Source: Bacillota bacterium (GTDB taxonomy: Bacteria; Bacillota; Clostridia; Lachnospirales; Lachnospiraceae). From it: a stretch of 9,443 bases of DNA. Of the stretch, positions 1 to 6,369 are shown one piece after another. The notes under the pieces are model-generated. The model had not been told where the DNA came from. It saw nothing but the letters and a program-made list of their open reading frames with translations, and ran no database searches. The stretch's first letter is position 1, and every line of letters begins with the position of its first letter. A program made the position numbers and the translations under genes. The stretch lies in NCBI GenBank assembly GCA_023415595.1, contig JAEZJW010000123.1, forward strand, positions 1 to 9,443, given 5' to 3'.

Positions 1-815
1 ACAAAATGTCTGACACCGCTGTCAACCATTTTACGTATGGTCTGTTCCCATAATACACTGCTCATTACCTGTCGGTACAAAAGTTCCTTCACATCACTGA
101 CAGTTCCGATGTAATCCGCATTCACATTACAGATGACAGGAAAGCCCATTTTACCTAAGGTAATCTGCTCCAGCTCAGCCTTCAGTTTTTCTGCGGCCGG
201 CTTTAACATGGAGGTATGGAACGGAGCGCTGACTGCCAGGTCAACTGTCTTCATAGCTCCCATCTCCTTAGCAAGTCGTGCAGCTTCCTCCACAGCCTTA
301 ATCTCACCGCCGATGACGATCTGACCGGGGCAATTGAAGTTAGAGGGTTCTACGATTCCAAAGCTCTTCGCTTCTTCGCAGGCTGCTCTGACTTTATCCT
401 CTGCCAGACCAAGGACAGCGCTCATCTTGCCCCTGCCCTCCGGTACAGCCTCCTGCATAAAACGACCACGTTTTCTTACCAAAGGAATTACCTGGGATAA
501 TGAGAATACGCCGCTGGCTGTTAAGGCTGAATATTCCCCCAGGCTTAAGCCTGCTGCCACATCCGCTTCTACCCCATATTGGGCAAAGGCCTGATAGGCA
601 GCCATCGTCATTGTTACGATGGCGGGCTGCGTATTTTCTGTCAGATCCAGATCCTCCTTCCTGCCTGAGAAGATCAGGTCGGATAGCTTCATATGGAGAC
701 TTTCATCCGCCTCCTCAAATACTCTCTTGCAGACAGGGAAATAATCATACAGCTCTTTTCCCATACCAATGTACTGGGAGCCCTGCCCGGCAAACAAAAA
801 CGCAATCTTAGACAT
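1..815 (-). CDS. fabD: Malonyl-CoA:ACP transacylase, 3' end cut by the window edge
   Basis: FabD moves the malonyl group from malonyl-CoA to acyl carrier protein, supplying the extender unit for type II fatty-acid synthesis in the cytoplasm. The reading frame is open from an ATG at 815 to the window edge, giving about 271 of the usual 300-315 residues. The start is supported by a GGAGGA ribosome binding site 5 nt upstream. The N-terminus reads MSKIAFLFAGQGSQYIGMG, the family hallmark. The nucleophile lies in GLSLGEYSAL at about Ser91, and the catalytic His in SAPFHTSML at about His200; both match the E. coli Ser92/His201 spacing. The usual His before the nucleophile (GHSLGE) is Leu here. The gene follows fabK by 87 nt with no terminator between them, so it is very likely in the same operon; fabG and fabF would be expected beyond the edge. 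Confidence 0.95.
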   Translation of the reverse strand, partial: MSKIAFLFAGQGSQYIGMGKELYDYFPVCKRVFEEADESLHMKLSDLIFSGRKEDLDLTENTQPAIVTMTMAAYQAFAQYGVEADVAAGLSLGEYSALTASGVFSLSQVIPLVRKRGRFMQEAVPEGRGKMSAVLGLAEDKVRAACEEAKSFGIVEPSNFNCPGQIVIGGEIKAVEEAARLAKEMGAMKTVDLAVSAPFHTSMLKPAAEKLKAELEQITLGKMGFPVICNVNADYIGTVSDVKELLYRQVMSSVLWEQTIRKMVDSGVRHF

Positions 816-902
816 TTCATTCCTCCATGACTTTCCTTTGAATTAGCATGTGCCGAGGAATACACAGTCACAAGCTTCTATTGGACCGCGTATTAATGCG
901 GA

Positions 903-1835
903 TTATTTCCAGCTTTTATGAAGCAGGCTTTCTGCCTCCTCCATTAATTCTGTAATGATTTCCTTACAGCACTGTTCCTTCGTTATAATCGCAGCAATCT
1001 GTCCGGCCATCACACTGCCAAAATCCATGTCACCCTGAACAACTGCTTTGGCCAAAGCCCCGACACCCAGCTTCTCATATTCCTCCGCTGTGGCACCTGT
1101 AGTCTCCAGCTCCATGAACTGACGAGCCAACTTATTCTTAAGAACTCTGACCGGATGTCCGGTACGGCGTCCGGTAACGACAGTATCAATGTCCTTGGCA
1201 GCAAGTACCTTCTGCTTATAATTCTGATGGACCGTACATTCATGGGCAGTCAGGAAACGGGTTCCGATCTGAACTGCATCTGCTCCCAGCATGAAGGCTG
1301 CAGCGATACCTCTTCCATCACCGATTCCTCCGGCTGCAATTACCGGTACCTCTACGGCATCCACTACTTGCGGTACCAAAACCATGGTTGTGAGCTCACC
1401 GACATGACCGCCGGATTCAGTACCCTCAGCAATTACTGCGTCCGCACCGCTTCTTACCATTCTTTTTGCGATAGCTACGGAGGGCACTACCGGAATTACC
1501 TTAATTCCATGTTCCTTCCACATCTCCATATACTTTCCCGGAGTTCCGGCGCCGGTAGTAACAACCTTTACTCCTTCCTCGCAAACCATTTTTGCCATCT
1601 CATCCACATTCTCGCTGAGAAGCATGATATTGACACCGAAGGGTTTGCTTGTCATAGCCTTGGCCTTTCTTACCTCAGACCTGATATGATCGACGGGGGC
1701 AGTACCTCCGGCGATGATCCCCAGTCCCCCTGCCTCCGATACTGCCGCAGCAAGAGATGCATCCGATATTCTAGCCATTGCCCCCTGGAAAATGGGGTAC
1801 TCTATATTCAACATTTTACAAATGCGTGATTCCAT
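903..1835 (-). CDS. fabK: Enoyl-ACP reductase II (FMN-dependent)
   Basis: FabK performs the last reduction of each elongation cycle, turning trans-2-enoyl-ACP into acyl-ACP with NAD(P)H and bound FMN. It is unrelated to FabI and is insensitive to triclosan in the species where it has been tested. The 310-residue product has the nitronate monooxygenase/2-nitropropane dioxygenase-like TIM barrel: IEYPIFQGAMARI at the N-terminus, TTGAGTPGKYM near 93-103, AEGTESGGHVGE at 136-147 with the catalytic His at 144 (same number as in S. pneumoniae), and AAGGIGDGRGIAAA at 167-180 for phosphate/FMN binding. The ATG at 1835 is chosen because GGGAGG lies 5 nt upstream. The frame stays open to a TTG at 1928, but that extension translates the hairpin leader and has no family resemblance. 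The Shine-Dalgarno sequence is buried in a hairpin (see 1838-1918). Confidence 0.95.
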   Translation of the reverse strand: MESRICKMLNIEYPIFQGAMARISDASLAAAVSEAGGLGIIAGGTAPVDHIRSEVRKAKAMTSKPFGVNIMLLSENVDEMAKMVCEEGVKVVTTGAGTPGKYMEMWKEHGIKVIPVVPSVAIAKRMVRSGADAVIAEGTESGGHVGELTTMVLVPQVVDAVEVPVIAAGGIGDGRGIAAAFMLGADAVQIGTRFLTAHECTVHQNYKQKVLAAKDIDTVVTGRRTGHPVRVLKNKLARQFMELETTGATAEEYEKLGVGALAKAVVQGDMDFGSVMAGQIAAIITKEQCCKEIITELMEEAESLLHKSWK

Positions 1836-1837
1836 CC

Positions 1838-1918
1838 AATCCTCCCTGTCTTTCCGGGAGGATTTATCCTCCCCATATAATATTGGAGGGTTTTTCCTCC
1901 CGTGCTTTGTCGGGAGGA
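1838..1918 (-). promoter_or_regulatory. fabK leader: tandem SD/anti-SD hairpins sequestering the fabK ribosome binding site
   Basis: Three hairpins stand in a row in the acpP-fabK gap. Hairpin 1 pairs 1911-1918 with 1895-1902 (8 bp, 8-nt loop). Hairpin 2 pairs 1885-1889 with 1868-1872 (5 bp, 12-nt loop). Hairpin 3 pairs 1856-1864 with 1838-1846 (9 bp, 9-nt loop). In the transcript each has CCTCC(C) as the 5' arm and (G)GGAGG as the 3' arm. The 3' arm of hairpin 3 is the fabK Shine-Dalgarno itself. Neighbouring arms can also pair out of register: 1867-1873 with 1856-1862 (7 bp, UAAA tetraloop) and 1896-1900 with 1885-1889 (5 bp), which leaves the SD free. No U-tract follows any stem, so these are not intrinsic terminators. 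The pairing is directly visible; the switching role is inferred. Confidence 0.65.
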
Positions 1919-1922
1919 TTTT
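1841..1922. repeat. Three tandem ~28-bp repeats of a CCTCCC-loop-GGGAGG unit
   Basis: On the plus strand three units follow each other at 1841-1867, 1868-1895 and 1896-1922. Each begins CCTCCC, has 7 to 12 variable bases, then (G)GGAGG and a T-rich spacer. Units 1 and 3 are also similar in the loop (CTTT core followed by CGGGAGGATTT). Unit 2 has an AT-rich loop and one shorter arm. This looks like local duplication followed by loop divergence while the stem arms were kept. Confidence 0.7.
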
Positions 1923-1937
1923 CCCCAAATACAGCTC

Positions 1938-2174
1938 TTATTCCTCTTCCTTTTTGCTGCTGATATAGTTCTCGATATCGCCAATCGTAGCGATGCTCTC
2001 AGTATCCTCAGTAGGGATCTCGATACCGAACTCTTCCTCTAAGGACATGATAATCTGGAAAAGATCCAGAGAATCGGCATTCAGATCATCCTTTAAGTTC
2101 GTCTCTTTCTTAATCTCTGCTGTATCCACTCCTAACTGCTCTGCTACTACCTCTTTAATTTTCTCTAAATCCAT
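1938..2174 (-). CDS. acpP: Acyl carrier protein
   Basis: This is the small acidic carrier that holds growing acyl chains on a 4'-phosphopantetheine arm and passes them between the Fab enzymes. The 78-residue length is typical. The attachment serine is Ser35 in NADSLDLFQ, at the start of helix II, and the expected acidic helix (SLEEEFGIEI) follows. The DSLD motif is canonical; the next positions, LFQ, replace the common xVEL. The ATG at 2174 has a GGAGG 8 nt upstream. It lies 82 nt after fabH and 102 nt before fabK, and both gaps contain hairpins, so message stability or translation may be tuned separately for acpP, which cells usually need in excess over the enzymes. Confidence 0.97.
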   Translation of the reverse strand: MDLEKIKEVVAEQLGVDTAEIKKETNLKDDLNADSLDLFQIIMSLEEEFGIEIPTEDTESIATIGDIENYISSKKEEE

Positions 2175-2215
2175 TGTTTATTCCTCCATTAATTTGAATT
2201 TAATTTTATTTGTAC

Positions 2216-2238
2216 TAGGAGATGTATTGCTTCTCCTA
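2216..2238 (-). promoter_or_regulatory. Hairpin between fabH and acpP
   Basis: A perfect 7-bp inverted repeat, TAGGAGA (2216-2222) against TCTCCTA (2232-2238), encloses a 9-nt loop. It begins 18 nt past the fabH stop and ends about 40 nt before the acpP start. No U-tract follows on the minus strand, so it is not a standard terminator. It could protect or define the 5' end of an acpP message; that role is inferred only. Confidence 0.45.
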
Positions 2239-2256
2239 AATTCTTTAACGTTTTTA

Positions 2257-3234
2257 TCAAACTTCCAGCAGAATTGCTCCACTGGTCATGCCTCCGCCGA
2301 AGCCTACCAGAATTAGCTTATCTCCCGGATTTAAGACCTGGTTCTGCATCAGCTCATCCATCGCAATTCCTATCGTAGCCGCAGAAGTATTCCCATACCG
2401 CCCCAGATTAACATAGAATTTATTCAATGGTATGTCACAATACTTTGCTGCCTGTTCGATAATTCTCTTGTTTGCCTGGTGAGGGATGATATATCTGATA
2501 TCCTCCGATGTCAATCCGGAATTGGAAAGTACCGTCTTGATATTATCCGTGACAGCTCGCACTGCGAATTTGAATACCTCCTGCCCCTGCATCTCTATTT
2601 TGGATTTAATCAGATTCTCTTCCTGTTTTACATAAGGATTAATTAATGGTATGGCCGGACAGGTCAACATAGCCTGCTTACTGCCATCCGCAGCCAGATT
2701 GGAGGCTAATATTCCCTTACTGCCTCCCTCGGAGGAAAGCACCAAAGCTCCCGCTCCGTCACCAAATAATACACAGGTTGCACGGTCACCCCAATCAAGT
2801 ACCTTGGAGACGGTCTCAGCCCCGATAACCAGAACCTTCTTATACATTCCGGAGGCTATGAATTGATCTGCAGTGACCATGGCATAAATCAATCCTGTAC
2901 AAGCCGCCGTAAGATCAAATGCCGCTGCATTCACTGCCCCAAGTTTATCCTGCACGATACAAGCGGTAGACGGCATGAAGGAATCCGGTGTTATCGTTGC
3001 GCAGATAATTAAATCAATCTCCTTAGGGTCCACCTTGGCATGCTCCAATGCCTTGGCTGCTGCTTTATATGCTAACTCGGAGGTAGTCTCACCGGTAGTA
3101 ATTCTCCGCTCGCTGATTCCTGTTCTTGTTACGATCCATTCGTCACTGGTTTCTACCAGTTCCGATAGATTATCATTTGTCATCACATTCTCCGGAACAT
3201 AGCTTCCGGTACCAATGACTGCCGCATGTTTCAT
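2257..3234 (-). CDS. fabH: Beta-ketoacyl-ACP synthase III
   Basis: FabH starts fatty-acid synthesis by condensing an acyl-CoA primer (acetyl-CoA or a branched primer) with malonyl-ACP. The 325-residue product has the thiolase fold and the full Cys-His-Asn triad: Cys112 in FDLTAACTGL, His252 in IIPHQANKRI and Asn282 in GRYGNTSAAT. The C-terminal GFGGGMTSGAILLEV is the usual family ending. The start is set at the ATG at 3234 (MKHAAVIGTGSYVPE) because AGGAGG sits 9 nt upstream. A further in-frame ATG at 3258 would place that site inside the coding sequence. The gene follows fabT by 73 nt and precedes acpP. Primer preference cannot be read with confidence from the sequence. Confidence 0.97.
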   Translation of the reverse strand: MKHAAVIGTGSYVPENVMTNDNLSELVETSDEWIVTRTGISERRITTGETTSELAYKAAAKALEHAKVDPKEIDLIICATITPDSFMPSTACIVQDKLGAVNAAAFDLTAACTGLIYAMVTADQFIASGMYKKVLVIGAETVSKVLDWGDRATCVLFGDGAGALVLSSEGGSKGILASNLAADGSKQAMLTCPAIPLINPYVKQEENLIKSKIEMQGQEVFKFAVRAVTDNIKTVLSNSGLTSEDIRYIIPHQANKRIIEQAAKYCDIPLNKFYVNLGRYGNTSAATIGIAMDELMQNQVLNPGDKLILVGFGGGMTSGAILLEV

Positions 3235-3307
3235 TTTGGTAGTCCTCCTGTTAATCATTCACATATCGGAAACCCTCTATGCTGATCTATGAAATCAATT
3301 TTAGGTA

Positions 3308-3784
3308 TTATTTTCTGCTTTTATTGTCATTATCACCAGTGGGTCTATAAATATCCTTTAAGTGCCTATTAAGTTTTCGCAAGGCGTTCAGCAATATTTC
3401 TTCTTCTTCCGATGTAAAATCGCTCATAATCGCTTTTACCATATCCATATGGAATTTCTCATGAATACGGTATGCCAGTTTCCCTCTCTGGGTCAGGCTC
3501 ACATTCACGATTCTTCGGTCAGAATCGCTTCGGTTGCGCTCGAGATAACCCTTACGGATCAGCTTATCCACTGCTGTCGTCAGCGTTCCCATCGTGATCT
3601 CCAGCTCGGCTGCAATCTCTGACATCGTTTTGGAACCGTATAAGCCTACGGCCTCCACAGTATGAATCTCAGTAATGGAAAGGTCGCTGAATACCCCCTG
3701 TTTAATTGAGTATTCTTCAATATGGTTTACATCATCGTAAACCTCAACAAGCATCTTATTAATCTCCAGGATCTTCTCTTTCAC
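3308..3784 (-). CDS. fabT: MarR-family repressor of fatty-acid synthesis (FabT)
   Basis: FabT-type regulators bind palindromes at fab promoters, and in streptococci repression is strengthened by long-chain acyl-ACP. The 158-residue product has an N-terminal dimerisation helix, a winged helix-turn-helix at about 53-80 (TMSEIAAELEITMGTLTTAV), a wing with the DSDRRIVNVSLTQRG signature at 87-101, and C-terminal dimer helices. First gene of a fabT-fabH-acpP-fabK-fabD run, it sits exactly where FabT sits in Streptococcus pneumoniae. The GTG at 3784 is preferred since AGGGG lies 8 nt upstream; the GTG at 3793 would abut that site with no spacing. A later ATG at 3754 is also possible. A perfect palindrome overlapping its promoter (3838-3858) implies autoregulation. 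MarR membership is certain; the FabT role rests on context and the operator. Confidence 0.88.
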   Translation of the reverse strand: MKEKILEINKMLVEVYDDVNHIEEYSIKQGVFSDLSITEIHTVEAVGLYGSKTMSEIAAELEITMGTLTTAVDKLIRKGYLERNRSDSDRRIVNVSLTQRGKLAYRIHEKFHMDMVKAIMSDFTSEEEEILLNALRKLNRHLKDIYRPTGDNDNKSRK

Positions 3785-3837
3785 GTATTTCACCCCTAAG
3801 TGTTTGCATCAATCCAACCATTTGTTTTGTATTGCAA

Positions 3838-3858
3838 ATATTTTGATAATCAAAATAT
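3838..3858. promoter_or_regulatory. Predicted FabT operator (perfect 21-bp palindrome)
   Basis: The two 10-bp arms are perfect reverse complements around a central A. The core is TTTTGATAATCAAAA, which contains the TTTGA-N3-TCAAA pattern described for streptococcal FabT boxes (recalled from the literature, not searched). It overlaps most of the -10 hexamer of the predicted fab promoter and the likely transcription start, and lies about 54 nt upstream of the fabT start codon. A bound dimer would block RNA polymerase. No second copy was seen upstream of fabK. Confidence 0.8.
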
Positions 3859-3882
3859 ATAAGAAAATCGATAAAATGTCAA
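3854..3882 (-). promoter_or_regulatory. Sigma-A promoter of the fab operon
   Basis: On the minus strand TTGACA (3882-3877, 6 of 6 matches) is followed after exactly 17 nt by TATATT (3859-3854, 5 of 6). The start of transcription would fall near 3847, giving a leader of about 60 nt before fabT. This is the best promoter match in the window, as expected for a regulated but highly expressed operon. Confidence 0.8.
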
Positions 3883-3972
3883 GAAGATTTTACCGATTGA
3901 CCGATGTAAGCTAATCGCAGTGTCTGCTAATTTCTTGATTAATGTAAATTATTAACCTGCAATTGATACGAA

Positions 3973-4006
3973 AGGGAGCGGTTCACATCTCGTGAAACCG
4001 CTCCCT
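3973..4006 (-). terminator. Hairpin terminator of glnN
   Basis: A long GC-rich stem pairs 3973-3986 with 3992-4006 with a single bulged base and a 5-nt loop. It begins 44 nt after the glnN stop codon and precedes the fab promoter. On the minus strand the stem is followed by only a short, interrupted U-tract (TTTCGT), so termination may be less than complete or helped by the strong stem. The plus-strand side is followed by A residues, so it does not work in that direction. Confidence 0.65.
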
Positions 4007-4050
4007 AAAAAAGTGTGATTACATTTTTATGTTATATAACAGGTCTGCTC

Positions 4051-6159
4051 CTAGACTTCGAATAATAAATCACCATAGGTCGGTACCGGCCATAAGTTCT
4101 TATCAACGATTACCTCCAGTGCATCAATCGGTGCCCTTAATTCTGCCATGGCAGGAACCACTTCCTGATGGTAGGCTTCAGCCATCTTATGCCCTTCTTC
4201 GATTGCACCTGCTTTAGCGGTCTTAGCCTGAAGGCTCTTTAACGCTGCCTGGGCTTTTGCCAACAGCTCCGAAGTTTCCATTAAGAGCTCTGATTGAACA
4301 CTCACATCTGCACTCGGAACGGCAGTCTTAATAGCATTAATCGAATCCGCCAAAGTCTTAGCGAAGGTGATGGCAGCCGGGATAAATTTCACGCTTGCCA
4401 TGGAGATCATGGTCTTTGCTTCAATATTGATTGCCTTGGAATATGACTCATACATAATCTCGGCACGGGAATGCAGCTCAGCCTCGCAGAATACCTTATG
4501 CTTTTTGAAGATTGCGACAGCTTTCTCTGAATCCAGGTAAGGAATTGCTTCTACCATGGATTTGAGATTCGGGAGACCTCTTCTCTCAGCCTCTTCCACC
4601 CAAGCCTCAGAATAACCATTGCCATTGAATACGATCCGCCTATGTTCACTTACGGTCTTCTTAATCATATCATGAACCGCCAAGTCAAAATCAGCCGCCT
4701 TCTCAAGCTCATCCGCCATCTCACTGAGTACATCGGCAACGATGGTATTCAGGATGGTATTACAGGATCCGATGGATGCAGAGGAGCCTACCATACGGAA
4801 CTCGAATTTATTACCGGTAAAGGCAAACGGTGAGGTACGGTTACGGTCTGTGGCATCCTTACTGAGCTCAGGGATCGTATGAACACCGACATTCAGCTTG
4901 CCGCCATCCTTACTTCTCTTCGCTTCACCGGTCTCAATCAGCTGTGAAAGGACATCTTCCAGCTGCGCACCTACAAATACGGAGATGATAGCCGGAGGAG
5001 CTTCATTTGCACCCAGTCTGTGATCGTTACCGACATTTGCTGCGGATACACGGAGTAAATCCGCATGCAGGTCAACTGCCTTTAATACAGCTGCTAAAAA
5101 CAGCAGGAACTGTATATTGTCATGAGGTGTTTTACCGGGATCCAACAGGTTCTTACCGGTATCGGTTACCATGGACCAGTTATTATGTTTACCGGAGCCA
5201 TTCACTCCTGCAAAAGGCTTCTCGTGGAGCAGGCAGGCAAGACCATGGCGGTTCGCCACCTTCTTCATGCATTCCATAACTAACTGGTTGTGGTCGGTGG
5301 CAATATTTGCAGTAGCATAGATTGGAGCCAGCTCATGCTGAGCAGGAGCAACCTCATTATGCTGAGTCTTCGCGGTAACACCCATCTTCCACAGCTCAAT
5401 ATTTAGTTCCTTCATGAAGGAACTGATTCTCTCCTTAATACTTCCGAAGTAGTGATCCTCCAATTCCTGTCCCTTCGGGGCCATTGCACCGAATAAGGTC
5501 CTGCCGGTAAAAATCAGATCATCTCTCTTCAGATACTTCGCTTTATCTACTAAGAAATATTCCTGTTCCGGACCGACAGAGGGGGCAACCCGCTTAACTT
5601 CCGTATGTCCGAACAGCTTTACGATACGCACTGCCTGTTCACTTAAAGCTTCCATAGAGCGGAGCAAAGGAGTCTTAGCATCCAGTGCTTCTCCTGTATA
5701 GGAGCAGAAAGCTGTAGGAATGCATAGTGTAACCCCGCCGGCATCCTCGCGCAAGAAGGCCGGCGAGGTACAATCCCAAGCGGTATATCCCCTTGCTTCG
5801 AAAGTAGCACGTAATCCGCCGGAAGGAAATGAGGAGGCATCCGGCTCACCCTTGATCAGTTCCTTGCCTGAGAACTCCATGATTGCCTTACCATCATCAG
5901 TAGGGCTGATAAAGGAATCATGCTTCTCTGCAGTGATGCCTGTCATGGGCTGGAACCAGTGGGTGTAATGGGTAGCACCCCGTTCGATTGCCCAATCCTT
6001 CATCGCGTTCGCAACCACCTCTGCTACATTAGGATCCAGGTCTTCGCCATTCTCAATGGTCTTCTTAAGTGCTGCATAGATTTTCTTCGGTAGACGTTCT
6101 ACCATTGCTGCATCATTAAACACGTCAATTCCAAATAACTCGGTTAATCTCTCAGACAT
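4051..6159 (-). CDS. glnN: Glutamine synthetase type III
   Basis: GSIII makes glutamine from glutamate, ammonia and ATP in the cytoplasm and acts as a large double-ring oligomer. The 702-residue length fits type III (about 700) and excludes type I (about 450). Family motifs appear in order: ERGATHYTHWFQPMTG (59-74), EKHDSF (78-83), GGLRATFEARGYTAWD (114-129), GPEQEYF (196-202, metal ligands), QHNEVAPAQHELAPIY (266-281), NGSGKHNNWS (320-329), VGNDHRLGANEAPP (376-389) and NKFEFRMVGSSASI (450-463). Start at 6159 is supported by GGGAGG 7 nt upstream. The gene appears to be transcribed alone: a leader terminator lies just before it and a hairpin after it. No GlnR-like or ANTAR regulator lies in the window. 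Confidence 0.97.
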   Translation of the reverse strand: MSERLTELFGIDVFNDAAMVERLPKKIYAALKKTIENGEDLDPNVAEVVANAMKDWAIERGATHYTHWFQPMTGITAEKHDSFISPTDDGKAIMEFSGKELIKGEPDASSFPSGGLRATFEARGYTAWDCTSPAFLREDAGGVTLCIPTAFCSYTGEALDAKTPLLRSMEALSEQAVRIVKLFGHTEVKRVAPSVGPEQEYFLVDKAKYLKRDDLIFTGRTLFGAMAPKGQELEDHYFGSIKERISSFMKELNIELWKMGVTAKTQHNEVAPAQHELAPIYATANIATDHNQLVMECMKKVANRHGLACLLHEKPFAGVNGSGKHNNWSMVTDTGKNLLDPGKTPHDNIQFLLFLAAVLKAVDLHADLLRVSAANVGNDHRLGANEAPPAIISVFVGAQLEDVLSQLIETGEAKRSKDGGKLNVGVHTIPELSKDATDRNRTSPFAFTGNKFEFRMVGSSASIGSCNTILNTIVADVLSEMADELEKAADFDLAVHDMIKKTVSEHRRIVFNGNGYSEAWVEEAERRGLPNLKSMVEAIPYLDSEKAVAIFKKHKVFCEAELHSRAEIMYESYSKAINIEAKTMISMASVKFIPAAITFAKTLADSINAIKTAVPSADVSVQSELLMETSELLAKAQAALKSLQAKTAKAGAIEEGHKMAEAYHQEVVPAMAELRAPIDALEVIVDKNLWPVPTYGDLLFEV

Positions 6160-6184
6160 TTCTTATCCTCCCCGGTTTAGATTT

Positions 6185-6220
6185 AAGAAAAAGGTGTCCT
6201 CAAATGTTTGAGAACACCTT
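6185..6220 (-). terminator. Leader terminator (attenuator) upstream of glnN
   Basis: The arms 6191-6197 and 6214-6220 form 7 bp; after one mismatch a further 4 to 6 bp pair within 6199-6212. On the minus strand the stem runs straight into TTTTTCTT. The end of the U-tract is only about 25 nt from the glnN ATG, with the ribosome binding site in between, leaving no room for a promoter downstream. Any glnN transcript must therefore read through this terminator. The T-run is on the minus-strand side only. Confidence 0.75.
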
Positions 6221-6241
6221 CGCTCTTTATTGTTATAATAT

Positions 6242-6270
6242 ATATTAGTTTATATCACGTTTTCTGTGAA
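6242..6270 (-). promoter_or_regulatory. Candidate glnN promoter
   Basis: TTCACA (6270-6265, 5 of 6) and TAATAT (6247-6242, 4 of 6) are separated by 17 nt on the minus strand. Transcription would start near 6235, only about 15 nt before the leader terminator stem. The rest of the 6223-6369 gap is AT-rich with no other clear signal. Confidence 0.45.
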
Positions 6271-6369
6271 AAGAAAAGAACTTTTTTTCAACAAATTATC
6301 TTTTTATGAAAACTGCCGAAAAGTCTCCCACAATATTCAATTGTTTGCTATGAAATCAACAAAATCCGG

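Noticed and set aside
1155..1829. 224-codon open frame on the plus strand
   Set aside because: It lies wholly antisense to fabK, has no recognisable family motif and an unnatural Ser/Cys/His-rich composition; it is a shadow of the real gene.
1838..1918. The fabK leader hairpins as intrinsic terminators
   Set aside because: None is followed by a U-tract on the minus strand; A-rich or G-rich sequence follows instead.
1836..1928. N-terminal extension of fabK from a TTG at 1928
   Set aside because: It would translate the hairpin repeats, has no ribosome binding site suited to it, and matches nothing in the FabK family; the ATG at 1835 has an ideal GGGAGG.
3235..3258. Upstream ATG for fabH
   Set aside because: The AGGAGG that serves the ATG at 3234 would lie inside the coding sequence, and family members begin at the later start.
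6199..6212. TCAAA-N2-TTTGA in the glnN leader as a second FabT site
   Set aside because: The half-sites are in the opposite order (TCAAA first) and spaced by 2, unlike TTTGA-N3-TCAAA; it is explained by the terminator stem.
6185..6235. ANTAR-type antitermination element for glnN
   Set aside because: ANTAR targets need two small hairpins with six-base loops having A at 1 and G at 4. The stem here would give a loop of AACATT or smaller, and no second such hairpin was seen.
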